64,000 nucleotides of DNA from assembly GCF_000319305.2 (NCBI RefSeq), contig NZ_AMWJ02000002.1, forward strand, positions 496,001 to 560,000, in the 5' to 3' direction. Source of the DNA: Pseudomonas bharatica CSV86 (lineage in GTDB: Bacteria; Pseudomonadota; Gammaproteobacteria; Pseudomonadales; Pseudomonadaceae). The notes beneath the pieces were generated by a model. It saw only the letters and a list, made by a program, of their open reading frames with translations. It was not told the origin of the DNA and did not search any database. The position numbers were made by a program, and so were the translations under genes. This document shows, one piece after another, positions 1 through 8,007 of the stretch. How positions within the stretch are numbered: the first letter of the stretch is position 1; every line of letters starts with the position of its first letter.

Positions 1-1
1 G

Positions 2-163
2 GCCTTGCGCACGCTGCGGGAGATCAACAACTTCCTGGTAATGCCCAATTTCAATGCCACGCCGTTCATCGATCTAGCGGCGTATGAGGCAGCAGTGCGC
101 GAGTACCTGCCGCTGAGCCGCATTGCGCGGATCGGCAGTGCCAATAGCTGGGTGAGCACCTGA
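2..163 (+). CDS. C-terminal 53 residues of an unrecognised protein (partial)
   Basis: An open frame enters from the left edge and ends with TGA at 161-163. The visible tail begins ALRTLREINNFLVMPNF and ends ARIGSANSWVST. It has Pseudomonas-like codon use and is followed at once by a REP palindrome pair, as expected at the end of a real gene. It is the only host gene on the plus strand and converges on the flagellar/chemotaxis operon. I do not recognise the family from this fragment, and the start lies outside the window. Confidence 0.6.
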   Translation, partial: ALRTLREINNFLVMPNFNATPFIDLAAYEAAVREYLPLSRIARIGSANSWVST

Positions 164-182
164 GGCTTTGTGTGATGCTTTC

Positions 183-281
183 GGGCCTCATCGCTGGCAA
201 GCCAGCTCCCACAGGTTCAGCGGTGCACGCAATCCCTGTGGGAGCTGCGGTTCGGCGCTCCGACTTGCCAGCGATGAGGCC
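183..281. repeat. REP palindrome pair (BIME-like)
   Basis: Two inverted copies of the Pseudomonas REP unit (core GCTGGCAAGCCAGCTCCCAC) face each other between the convergent ends of the plus-strand gene and the DUF2802 gene. The right copy is degenerate: its core is interrupted by a short CGGTTCGGCGCTCCGAC segment. The same interrupted variant recurs in the REP pair at 14529-14628. Such pairs typically sit between convergent transcripts or between operon segments and can fold into long hairpins. Confidence 0.85.
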
Positions 282-300
282 CTGGAGGCCACTACAAGAC

Positions 301-693
301 TCAGTTCTTGTGCAACTTCCTCATCAACTCCGCCTCTGCCTGGGTCAGGCCGCAGGTCTGGGTCAGTTCATCGACGCTGGCGCCCATCCCCACCAGCCGC
401 GCCGCCTGGGCGAACGACAGGCTGTTGGGGTCGCGCTGCTCGAGTTGCAGCAGTTTCTCCGGCAGCGGCGAAACCGTCGCGCGCAGCTCGTGCAGGGCAT
501 CGCCCATCGACACCGACAGGTTCTGGTAATCGTCCAGGCGCTTGTTCAGGTCCTTGATGCGCTGGTCGCGCAGCGCATCACCCTGGGCCTGTTGCGCGAC
601 GATCTCGCGCTGGCGCTTGCTGTAGCTGACGAACAGCCAGGCACTGGCGGCCCAGAGCACCGCCAGGAATACGACCGCTACCTCCAGGATCAA
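301..693 (-). CDS. DUF2802 domain protein at end of chemotaxis operon
   Basis: A 130-aa protein with one N-terminal membrane segment (about residues 3-25), a predicted coiled coil (about 25-75) and a small C-terminal helical part containing VDELTQTCGLTQAEAELM, typical of DUF2802. It starts 2 bp after the cheW stop, so it is the last gene of the cheY-to-cheW transcript. A DUF2802 gene is found after cheW in many Pseudomonas. Its role is unknown. The position suggests an accessory membrane-tethered protein of the chemotaxis system, which is inference only. Confidence 0.8.
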   Translation of the reverse strand: MILEVAVVFLAVLWAASAWLFVSYSKRQREIVAQQAQGDALRDQRIKDLNKRLDDYQNLSVSMGDALHELRATVSPLPEKLLQLEQRDPNSLSFAQAARLVGMGASVDELTQTCGLTQAEAELMRKLHKN

Positions 694-694
694 C

Positions 695-1174
695 TCAGAT
701 GTTCTCCAGCTCGGACCATTCTTCCTCGGTCATCATCTTGTCCAGTTCGACCAGGATCAGCAGTTCGCCGTTCTTGTTGCACACGCCCTGGATGAACTTG
801 GCCGACTCCTCGTTGCCGACGTTCGGCGCGGTCTCGACCTCGGACTGGCGCAGGTAGACCACTTCGGCCACGCTATCGACCAGGATGCCCACCACCTGCT
901 TGTCCGCCTCGATGATGACGATGCGGGTGTTGTCGGTGATATCGCTCGGCACCAGGCCGAAACGCTGGCGGGTGTCGATCACGGTGACCACGTTGCCGCG
1001 CAGGTTGATGATGCCCAGCACGTAGCTCGGCGCGCCCGGGACCGGAGCGATCTCGGTGTAGCGCAGCACTTCCTGGACCTGCATCACGTTGATGCCGTAG
1101 GACTCGTTGTCCAGGCGGAAGGTAACCCACTGCAGGATCGGATCTTCGGAACCTTGTCCAGACGTCTTTTTCAT
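695..1174 (-). CDS. cheW: CheW chemotaxis coupling protein
   Basis: A 159-aa single CheW/SH3-like domain protein that couples chemoreceptors to the kinase CheA in polar arrays. The body (ILQWVTFRLDNESYGINVM, then VPGAPSYVLGIINLRGNVV) is the classical CheW core. I start it at ATG 1174 (MKKTSGQG): a GAGGG/AGGGGA purine-rich Shine-Dalgarno region precedes it, and the extra five upstream codons (MRVRG) would cover that site. It follows the parP-like gene with a 65-bp gap and precedes DUF2802 by 2 bp. Confidence 0.95.
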   Translation of the reverse strand: MKKTSGQGSEDPILQWVTFRLDNESYGINVMQVQEVLRYTEIAPVPGAPSYVLGIINLRGNVVTVIDTRQRFGLVPSDITDNTRIVIIEADKQVVGILVDSVAEVVYLRQSEVETAPNVGNEESAKFIQGVCNKNGELLILVELDKMMTEEEWSELENI

Positions 1175-1239
1175 TCCCCTAACCCTCAAGAACCGCCGTT
1201 GGCGGAGTGCTCAGTGCGACCGCGCCGATGCGCGACCGA

Positions 1240-2136
1240 TCATTTGTTTCCCAGTTGCATGTTGCGGACCGCGCCGCTGGCGATCAGCTCGGCCAGCTCG
1301 GCGACATCCAGCAACGCACACATGTGTTCGATGACGGTGCCCGCCAGCCATGGCCGCAGGCCACGCTGGGAGCGCCACTTGATCTCGCTCGGGTCCAGGC
1401 GCAGCGAGCGGCTGACCTGGTGCACCGCCAGCCCCCATTCGTAGCCCTGGACCGAAATCACGTATTGCAGGCCGTCGCGCAGATCGTCGCGGTAGCGCTC
1501 GGGCATGACCCAGCGCGCCGTATCCAGTACCTTCAGGTTGCCGGCCTGGCTCGGCAGGATCCCGAGGAACCATTCCGGCTGGCCGAACAGCGGCGTCAGT
1601 TCCTGGCCGGCCAGCGGGTAGATCGAACCCAGGCAGACCAGCGGCACCGCCAGGGTCAGCCCGGCGACGTCGAACAGCAGGCATTCGAATGGCTCGGCGG
1701 CCCACTGCGGACGGCCATCGATGGTTTTCGGCGGCGGTGGCGGTGCTGGCAGGTGTACTTCTACCAGCGGCTCGACCGGCTGCGCCGTCTCGACCCTGGC
1801 CTCGACCTTCTGCACCAGCGGCTCGGCCAGGATCACGGGCGCCACAGGAACAGGAACGACAGCAACGGCAGGAACGGCAGGAACGGCAGGAACCGCGACG
1901 GCTTCGCGGCGGGCATCACGAGCCTGCTCTTCCAGTACCGCGGCCTGGAACTCATCCAGGACTTCACTGCTGGCAGGCGCCTCGACCGGCGCAGGCACGA
2001 CCGGAGCCATGACCACCGGGGCCGGTGCAGCCACCGTCTCCACCACAATGTCTTCGGTGGCCTCCTGCAACAGTCCGTCGAGATAGGACTGCAGGGCCAG
2101 TTGCGGCTTGGTCGCCAGGGGTTGCGGACGATTCAT
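1240..2136 (-). CDS. ParP-like CheW-domain protein
   Basis: 298 aa. The N-terminal half (about residues 1-150) is a low-complexity Ala/Pro/Val/Glu linker. The C-terminal half (about 155-290, FECLLFDVAGLTLAVPLVCLG onward) is a divergent CheW-like domain. The order parA-type ATPase, CheW-like protein, cheW matches the ParC-ParP pair that places chemotaxis arrays at the cell pole in Vibrio, with homologues in Pseudomonas. ATG 2136 overlaps the TGA of the ParC gene (TGATG), implying translational coupling; a GTG one codon upstream is possible. An in-frame 9-bp tandem repeat lies in the linker. Function is by homology of arrangement and domain type. Confidence 0.85.
   Translation of the reverse strand: MNRPQPLATKPQLALQSYLDGLLQEATEDIVVETVAAPAPVVMAPVVPAPVEAPASSEVLDEFQAAVLEEQARDARREAVAVPAVPAVPAVAVVPVPVAPVILAEPLVQKVEARVETAQPVEPLVEVHLPAPPPPPKTIDGRPQWAAEPFECLLFDVAGLTLAVPLVCLGSIYPLAGQELTPLFGQPEWFLGILPSQAGNLKVLDTARWVMPERYRDDLRDGLQYVISVQGYEWGLAVHQVSRSLRLDPSEIKWRSQRGLRPWLAGTVIEHMCALLDVAELAELIASGAVRNMQLGNK
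1864..1890. repeat. three perfect 9-bp tandem copies inside the parP-like linker
   Basis: Plus-strand AACGGCAGG is repeated three times in a row and flanked by diverged copies. On the coding strand it specifies an Ala-Val-Pro tripeptide repeat in the disordered linker, so copy-number change would preserve frame. Confidence 0.8.
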
Positions 2137-2927
2137 CACGCCACCTGCGCCACGGCTTTCTGCTGGGTCAGCAGGTGCTTGAGCAAGGCCCGGTAGGCCA
2201 CCACGCCACGGCTCTTGGCATCGTATTGCGACGGGGTGACGCCGGCCCGGCTGGCATCGCGCAGGCGGGTATCGACCGGGATATAGCCCTGCCAGATGTT
2301 TTCCGGGTAAGCGTCGCGCAGCACCTTGAGGGTGCCCATGGACGCCTGGGTGCGGCGATCGAACAGGGTCGGCACGATGTGGTACGGCAGCGCCTGGCGG
2401 CGCGAGCGGTTGACCATGGCCAGGGTGCTGACCATCCGCTCCAGGCCCTTGACCGCCAGGTATTCGGTCTGCACCGGGATCACCAGTTGCTGGCTGGCGG
2501 CCAGGGCGTTGACCATCAGCACGCCGAGCAGCGGCGGGCTGTCGATGATGGCGTAGTCGAAGTCCTGCCAGAGCTGCGCCAGACTCTTGGCGATCACCAG
2601 GCCCAGGCCGTTCTGCCCGGGCGACTGGCGCTCGAGCACGGCCAGCGCGGTGCTGGAGGGCAGCAGGGAAATCTTTTCATTGCTGGTGGGCAACAGCAGC
2701 TGGCCCGGCAGGCCGTCGGGCACCGTACCCTTGTGCTGGAACAGGTCGAAGCTGCTGTGTTCCAGGGTGTCGGGGTTATGGCCGAAATAGCTGGTCATCG
2801 ACCCGTGGGGGTCGAGATCGACGACGACCACACGCCGGCCGGCGTCGGCTAGCAGGCCCGCCAGGGCGATGGAGGTGGTGGTCTTGCCGACCCCACCTTT
2901 TTGATTGGCTACTGCCCAGACTCTCAT
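2136..2927 (-). CDS. ParA-family ATPase (ParC-like, chemotaxis array positioning)
   Basis: 263 aa with the deviant Walker A box NQKGGVGKTT at residues 8-17, a Walker A' VVVDLDPHGS and the switch region DYAIIDSPP: a complete ParA/MinD-type ATPase. Its place between motD and the CheW-like gene, with TGATG coupling to the latter, identifies it as the ParC-type polar-positioning ATPase of the chemotaxis cluster rather than a chromosome-partition ParA. No parB gene or parS site is nearby. Length is normal for the family. Confidence 0.9.
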   Translation of the reverse strand: MRVWAVANQKGGVGKTTTSIALAGLLADAGRRVVVVDLDPHGSMTSYFGHNPDTLEHSSFDLFQHKGTVPDGLPGQLLLPTSNEKISLLPSSTALAVLERQSPGQNGLGLVIAKSLAQLWQDFDYAIIDSPPLLGVLMVNALAASQQLVIPVQTEYLAVKGLERMVSTLAMVNRSRRQALPYHIVPTLFDRRTQASMGTLKVLRDAYPENIWQGYIPVDTRLRDASRAGVTPSQYDAKSRGVVAYRALLKHLLTQQKAVAQVA

Positions 2928-2969
2928 GCGCTGCTTCCTCCCGGTCAGACCGTGGCCAGCCGGGATCGA

Positions 2970-3860
2970 TTAAAAGGTCGACGACGACGGGGTTTTGACG
3001 CTGTTGTTACCCGACGTCGGTGATACCGCTGGCGGTGCAGTTTGTGTGCCAGCACGCCTCAGTGCCGCATCCGGCTGCGCGTTGGCAGTGCCGGTTCCGG
3101 TCAGGCTGCGGCGCACGTCCAGGTTGCGCGAAATCACCAGGACGACCCGGCGGTTCTTCGCCCGGCCATCGGCGGTGGTGTTGCTGGCGATCGGCTGGAA
3201 CTCGCCGTAGCCCACCGACGCCAGGCGCGCCGGGTTCACCCCTTCCATGGCCAGCAGGCGGACAATGCTCGCCGCCCGCGCCGAGGACAGCTCCCAGTTG
3301 GTCGGGTACTGCGCCGTGCGGATCGGCTGGTCGTCGGTGAAGCCCTCGACATGCACCGGATTGGCGAAGGGCTTGATGATGTTCGCCACCTTCTCGATCA
3401 GGTTGAACGCGATATCGCTGGGCATCGCGTCGCCGCTGCCGAACAGCAGCGAGGAATTGAGCTCGATCTCGATCCACAGCTCGTTGCCGCGCACCGTCAT
3501 CTGGTCGCTCTTGATCAGATCGCCGAAGGCTTCCATCACCTGGTCGGTAATGGTCTTGAGCGGATCGGCACTGGACTGGGCCAGGCCGGCGTCAGTCTGC
3601 TCGCTGTCCTGCACCAGCGGCTGCGCCGGGCGGGTGCTGAGCGGGCGCTCCTCGCCGATGGGGATCGGCCGGGTGCTGCGCTCGGACTCGCTGAACACCC
3701 CGATCAGGGCCTGGGACATGATCTTGTACTTGCCCTCGTTGATCGAGGAAATCGAGTACATCACCACGAAAAAGGCGAACAGCAGGGTGATGAAGTCCGC
3801 GTAGGACACCAGCCAGCGTTCGTGATTCTCGTGTTCCTCGACCTTGCGACGACGGGCCAT
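2970..3860 (-). CDS. motD: MotD flagellar stator protein (MotB-type)
   Basis: 296 aa. After a basic N terminus comes a single membrane helix (about residues 17-40) with the proton-binding aspartate D22 in SYADFITLLFAFF. A periplasmic linker follows, then an OmpA-like peptidoglycan-binding domain (about 150-265; VEGFTDDQPI and the signature ASVGYGEFQPIASN). The C-terminal about 50 residues are low-complexity. Start ATG 3860 lies 3 bp after the motC stop. In Pseudomonas MotCD is the second stator pair, important for swarming and high-load rotation, and is encoded in the chemotaxis operon exactly as here. Confidence 0.95.
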   Translation of the reverse strand: MARRRKVEEHENHERWLVSYADFITLLFAFFVVMYSISSINEGKYKIMSQALIGVFSESERSTRPIPIGEERPLSTRPAQPLVQDSEQTDAGLAQSSADPLKTITDQVMEAFGDLIKSDQMTVRGNELWIEIELNSSLLFGSGDAMPSDIAFNLIEKVANIIKPFANPVHVEGFTDDQPIRTAQYPTNWELSSARAASIVRLLAMEGVNPARLASVGYGEFQPIASNTTADGRAKNRRVVLVISRNLDVRRSLTGTGTANAQPDAALRRAGTQTAPPAVSPTSGNNSVKTPSSSTF

Positions 3861-3862
3861 GC

Positions 3863-4603
3863 CTACTCCATGAAGCCTTGCAGCTTCAGTTCGATCGAGC
3901 GCGGGTTCTCGCCCTCGGCGATGGACAACAGCCCTTCCAGGAGCATTTCCCGGTAGCGCGACTGGCGCATCACCTGTGCCTTGAGCTTGTTGGCTACCGG
4001 CAACAGGATCAGGTTGGCACTGGCCACGCCGTAGATGGTGGCGACGAACGCCACGGCGATGCCGTTACCCAGTTGCGAAGGATCGGCCAGGTTGCCCATC
4101 ACGTGGATCAGGCCCATCACCGCACCGATGATGCCGATGGTCGGCGCGTAGCCGCCCATGCTTTCAAAGACCTTGGCGGCCTGGATATCCCGGGCTTCCT
4201 GGGTCAGGAAATCGACCTCGAGGATGCTGCGGATGGCTTCCGGCTCGGAGCCGTCGACCAGCAGCTGCAGGCCCTTGCGCGCGTATGGGTCGGGTTCGGC
4301 ATCGGCCACGCCCTCCAGGCCCAGCAGGCCTTCCTTGCGCGCGGTAAGGCTCCAGTTGACCACCCGGTCGATGCCGCCGGCCAGATCGACCCGCGGCGGG
4401 AACAGGATCCAGCCGAAGATCTGCAGGGCGCGCTTGAATGAACTCAGCGGCGATTGCAGCAATGCCGCCGCCAGTGTGCCACCGAGCACGATCAGGGCCG
4501 CCGGGCCGTTGATCAGCGCGCCGACGTGACCACCTTCGATCAGGTTGCCACCGATGATCGCGACGAACGCGAGGATGATGCCGAGCAGGCTGAGTACATC
4601 CAT
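3863..4603 (-). CDS. motC: MotC flagellar stator protein (MotA-type)
   Basis: 246 aa with four hydrophobic helices (about residues 3-22, 30-50, 150-170, 182-200) and the cytoplasmic loop between helices 2 and 3 that contacts FliG. The conserved GGYAPTIGIIGAVMGLI segment is present. It forms the proton channel with MotD. I start at ATG 4603 (MDVLSLLG), which overlaps the cheB TGA as TGATG; the two-residue-longer MRL extension lies inside cheB. It is intact, but useless without the FliF ring disrupted elsewhere in this window. Confidence 0.95.
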   Translation of the reverse strand: MDVLSLLGIILAFVAIIGGNLIEGGHVGALINGPAALIVLGGTLAAALLQSPLSSFKRALQIFGWILFPPRVDLAGGIDRVVNWSLTARKEGLLGLEGVADAEPDPYARKGLQLLVDGSEPEAIRSILEVDFLTQEARDIQAAKVFESMGGYAPTIGIIGAVMGLIHVMGNLADPSQLGNGIAVAFVATIYGVASANLILLPVANKLKAQVMRQSRYREMLLEGLLSIAEGENPRSIELKLQGFME

Positions 4604-5727
4604 CAGACGCAAGCCTCGACCAGGTGGCGGCCAATGTCATCGAGTCCGTAGACCGCGTCGGCCAGGTTGGCCTTGACGATCGCCATGGGCATGCCATAGA
4701 TCACGCAGCTCGCTTCATCCTGGGCCCAGACCTGGCTGCCGCCCTGCTTGAGCAGGCGCGCGCCTTCACGACCATCGGCCCCCATGCCGGTGAGCACCAC
4801 GGCCAGCACCTTGTCGCCGAAGGACTTGGCCGCCGAACCGAAGGTGATGTCCACGCAGGGCTTGTAGTTCAGACGCTCGTCACCCGGCAGGATCTTCACC
4901 ATGCCGCGGGCGTCGACCATCATCTGCTTGCCGCCCGGGGCCAGCAGGGCCAGGCCGGGGCGCAGCATGTCGCCGTCCTCGGCTTCCTTGACGCTGATCT
5001 TGCACAGCTTGTCGAGGCGCTCGGCGAACGCTTTGGTGAACGCCGCCGGCATGTGCTGGATCAGCACGATGGGCGCGGGGAAGCCGGCCGGCAACTGGGT
5101 CAGGACCCGCTGCAGGGCCACCGGACCACCGGTGGAAGTACCGATGGCGAGCAGTTTGTAGGCCTTGCGCTTGGGCGCAGGCGAGTGGCTTGCAACTGGC
5201 GCAGGCGCCGCAGCGGTGGTGCGCCCGGGCAGCGAGGATGGCGCGCGGGCCGTGCCGAGTGACGCAACCGGGCTCGACGAGGTACTGCTCACCGCGGGCA
5301 ACGGGCTGGAGTAGCTGCTGAAGCGCCGGTTGCTGCGGGAGATGGTATGGACCTTCTCGCACAGCAGTTGCTTGACCTTGTCCGGGTTGCGCGAGATGTC
5401 CTCGAAGTTCTTTGGCAGATAGTCCACCGCGCCGGCATCCAGGGCGTCCAGAGTGACCCGGGCGCCTTCGTGGGTGAGCGAGGAGAACATCAGCACCGGC
5501 GTCGGGCAGCGCTGCATGATGTGGCGGACCGCGGTGATGCCGTCCATGGTCGGCATCTCGTAGTCCATGGTGATGACATCGGGCTTGAGCGCCAGGGCCT
5601 GGTCGATCGCTTCCTTGCCGTTGGTGGCGGTACCGACCACCTGGATGGTCGGGTCCGCCGAGAGAATTTCCGAGACACGGCGGCGGAAGAAACCGGAATC
5701 ATCCACCACCAGGACCTTGACTGACAT
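4603..5727 (-). CDS. cheB: CheB protein-glutamate methylesterase
   Basis: 374 aa. An N-terminal receiver domain (residues 1-120; acidic D9/D10, phospho-acceptor D55 in ITMDYEMP) is joined by a Ser/Ala/Pro-rich linker to the CheB methylesterase domain with GTSTGGP (nucleophile Ser), LIQHMPAAFT (His) and LTGMGADGREGA (Asp). It demethylates/deamidates chemoreceptors for adaptation. ATG 5727 (MSVKVLVVDD) is chosen because GGAGTG lies 6 nt upstream; an in-frame GTG two codons earlier has no better site. It sits 45 bp downstream of cheA. Confidence 0.95.
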   Translation of the reverse strand: MSVKVLVVDDSGFFRRRVSEILSADPTIQVVGTATNGKEAIDQALALKPDVITMDYEMPTMDGITAVRHIMQRCPTPVLMFSSLTHEGARVTLDALDAGAVDYLPKNFEDISRNPDKVKQLLCEKVHTISRSNRRFSSYSSPLPAVSSTSSSPVASLGTARAPSSLPGRTTAAAPAPVASHSPAPKRKAYKLLAIGTSTGGPVALQRVLTQLPAGFPAPIVLIQHMPAAFTKAFAERLDKLCKISVKEAEDGDMLRPGLALLAPGGKQMMVDARGMVKILPGDERLNYKPCVDITFGSAAKSFGDKVLAVVLTGMGADGREGARLLKQGGSQVWAQDEASCVIYGMPMAIVKANLADAVYGLDDIGRHLVEACV

Positions 5728-5772
5728 AAACACTCCATTAGACGGCGCAACCCCGAGGCCGCGCCGTCGGGA

Positions 5773-7995
5773 TCAGATTCGCCGCGCGGCGTAACGCTTG
5801 AGCATGCTCGGCACGTCGAGGATCAGCGCGATGCGCCCGTCACCGGTAATGGTGGCGCCCGACATGCCCGGGGTGCCCTGGAGCATCTTGCCCAGCGGCT
5901 TGATGACCACCTCTTCCTGGCCCACCAGCTGATCGACGACGAAGCCGATGCGCTGGGTGCCGACCGAAAGGATCACCACGTGGCCTTCATGCTGCTCTTC
6001 ATGGGCGGCAGAACTGACCAGCCAGCGCTTGAGGTAGAACAACGGCAGCGCCTTGTCGCGCACGATCACCACTTCCTGCCCGTCCACCACGTTGGTGCGC
6101 GACAGGTCGAGGTGGAAGATCTCGTTGACGTTGACCAGCGGGAAGGCGAAAGCCTGGTTGCCCAGCATCACCATCAGGGTCGGCATGATCGCCAGGGTCA
6201 ATGGCACCTTGATGACGATCTTCGAGCCCTGGCCCTTGGCCGAGTAGATATTGATCGAGCCGTTGAGCTGGGAAATCTTGGTCTTCACCACGTCCATGCC
6301 GACGCCGCGGCCGGACACATCGGAAATCTCGGTCTTGGTCGAGAAGCCCGGGGCGAAGATCAGGTTGTAGCAGTCCGACTCGCTCAGGCGGTCGGCGGCG
6401 TCCTTGTCCATCAGGCCTTTTTCCACGGCCTTGGCACGCAGCACCGCCGGGTCCATGCCCTTGCCGTCGTCGGAAATCGACAGAAGGATGTGATCGCCCT
6501 CCTGCTCTGCCGCCAGCACCACCTTGCCACCGCGCGACTTGCCTGCCGCTTCGCGTTCTTCCGGGGTTTCCACGCCGTGGTCGACGGCATTGCGCACCAG
6601 GTGGACCAGCGGGTCGGCCAGGGCCTCGACCAGGTTCTTGTCGAGGTCGGTTTCCTCGCCCACCAGTTCCAGGTTGATCTCTTTCTTCAGTTGCCGGGCC
6701 AGGTCGCGAACCAGGCGCGGGAAGCGCCCGAAGACCTTCTTGATCGGCTGCATGCGGGTCTTCATGACCGCGGTCTGCAGGTCGGCAGTGACCACGTCGA
6801 GGTTGGACACGGCCTTGGACATGGCCTCGTCGCCGCTGTTCAGGCCCAGGCGGACCAGGCGGTTACGCACCAGCACCAGTTCGCCCACCATGTTCATGAT
6901 CTCGTCCAGGCGGGCGGTATCGACGCGCACGGTGGTTTCCGCTTCGCTGGCCGGCGGATGCTTGTCGCCAGCGGCAGCGGCTGGCGCGGCGGCCTGGCGG
7001 GCAGGCGCGGCCGCGGCCGGCTTGGCCGCTGGAGCAGGACGTGCGGCCGGCTTGGCGACTGCAGCGGCCGGCGCAGCGGCGGCAGCCGGTGCAGCGGTGG
7101 CGGCAGCGCCCACGGCATCGGCGGCGAACTTGCCCTTGCCGTGCAGTTGATCGAGCAGCGCTTCGAATTCGTGTTCGGTGATTTCGTCACTGCCTGCGGC
7201 AGCAGGCGCCGCTTCGACGGCCGTAGCGGCAGGCGCGGCAGCCGCCACACCGGGCAGCGAATCCACGGCGAAGGAACCCTTGCCATGCAACTGGTCCAGC
7301 AGCGCTTCGAACTCGGCATCGGTGATTTCGTCGCTCGGTTCGGCCCCGGCTTCGGCAACCGGCGCAGGCACGCTGGCGCCCTGCAGGTTGTCGGCGGCGA
7401 ACTGGCCCTTGCCGTGCAACTGGTCGAGCAGGGATTCGAATTCGGCGTCGGTGATTTCGTCGCCGCCGGCCTCGGTCGCCGGTACTTCGTCAGGCATGGC
7501 GCCCAGCGAGTCGAGCAACTGCTCGAACTCGCTGTCGGTAATGTCGCCCGACGCCGCCACCGGCTCCGGCTCTGCAACGACCACCGGCGCGGCGGGCTCG
7601 GCACCGGCCGGCTCGGCCAGGCGCGCCAGGGCGCCGAGCAGTTCCGGGGTGGCCGGGGTAATGTCGGTACGCTCGCGCACCTGGCCGAACATGCTGTTGA
7701 CCGTATCCAGGGCTTCCAGGACCACGTCCATCAGTTCGGCATCGACCCGGCGCTCTCCCTTGCGCAAGATGTCGAAAACGTTCTCGGCGATATGGCAGCA
7801 CTCCACCAGCTCATTGAGCTGGAGGAAGCCGGCGCCCCCTTTTACAGTGTGAAAACCGCGAAAGATCGCATTGAGCAGGTCCGCATCGTCCGGGCGGCTT
7901 TCCAGCTCGACCAGTTGCTCGGACAGTTGCTCAAGAATTTCGCCGGCCTCTACCAGGAAATCCTGGAGGATTTCTTCATCGGCGCCGAAGCTCAT
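5773..7995 (-). CDS. cheA: CheA chemotaxis histidine kinase
   Basis: 740 aa. P1 Hpt domain at residues 1-105 with phospho-acceptor H49 (FHTVKGGAG). A long Ala/Pro-rich region (about 130-345) contains four copies of an acidic/leucine motif (see repeat at 7126-7548). Then come the P3 dimerisation domain (about 355-420), the P4 ATPase (NAVDHGVE N-box; SDDGKGMD; SGRGVGMDVV) and the C-terminal P5 CheW-like domain. Start ATG 7995 has GGGAGC 8 nt upstream; the preceding in-frame TTG is less likely. It phosphorylates CheY and CheB. The cheY-cheZ-cheA-cheB order is standard for Pseudomonas. Confidence 0.97.
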   Translation of the reverse strand: MSFGADEEILQDFLVEAGEILEQLSEQLVELESRPDDADLLNAIFRGFHTVKGGAGFLQLNELVECCHIAENVFDILRKGERRVDAELMDVVLEALDTVNSMFGQVRERTDITPATPELLGALARLAEPAGAEPAAPVVVAEPEPVAASGDITDSEFEQLLDSLGAMPDEVPATEAGGDEITDAEFESLLDQLHGKGQFAADNLQGASVPAPVAEAGAEPSDEITDAEFEALLDQLHGKGSFAVDSLPGVAAAAPAATAVEAAPAAAGSDEITEHEFEALLDQLHGKGKFAADAVGAAATAAPAAAAAPAAAVAKPAARPAPAAKPAAAAPARQAAAPAAAAGDKHPPASEAETTVRVDTARLDEIMNMVGELVLVRNRLVRLGLNSGDEAMSKAVSNLDVVTADLQTAVMKTRMQPIKKVFGRFPRLVRDLARQLKKEINLELVGEETDLDKNLVEALADPLVHLVRNAVDHGVETPEEREAAGKSRGGKVVLAAEQEGDHILLSISDDGKGMDPAVLRAKAVEKGLMDKDAADRLSESDCYNLIFAPGFSTKTEISDVSGRGVGMDVVKTKISQLNGSINIYSAKGQGSKIVIKVPLTLAIMPTLMVMLGNQAFAFPLVNVNEIFHLDLSRTNVVDGQEVVIVRDKALPLFYLKRWLVSSAAHEEQHEGHVVILSVGTQRIGFVVDQLVGQEEVVIKPLGKMLQGTPGMSGATITGDGRIALILDVPSMLKRYAARRI
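7126..7548 (-). repeat. four intragenic copies of a DEITDxEFExLLDQLHGKG motif in CheA
   Basis: Within the CheA linker the motif occurs at about residues 150-164 (short form GDITDSEFEQLLDSL), 179-199, 222-242 and 269-290. The last three share DEIT(D/E)xEFE(S/A)LLDQLHGKGxFA nearly perfectly and are spaced by Ala/Pro-rich segments of 22-27 residues. Repeated short acidic-amphipathic helices in a disordered linker look like a multivalent docking site. Confidence 0.9.
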
Positions 7996-8007
7996 CAAAC
8001 GTGCTCC

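Noticed and set aside
2136..2927. Chromosome or plasmid partition ParA
   Set aside because: No parB or parS nearby; operon context with motCD and cheW indicates the chemotaxis-array ParC type.
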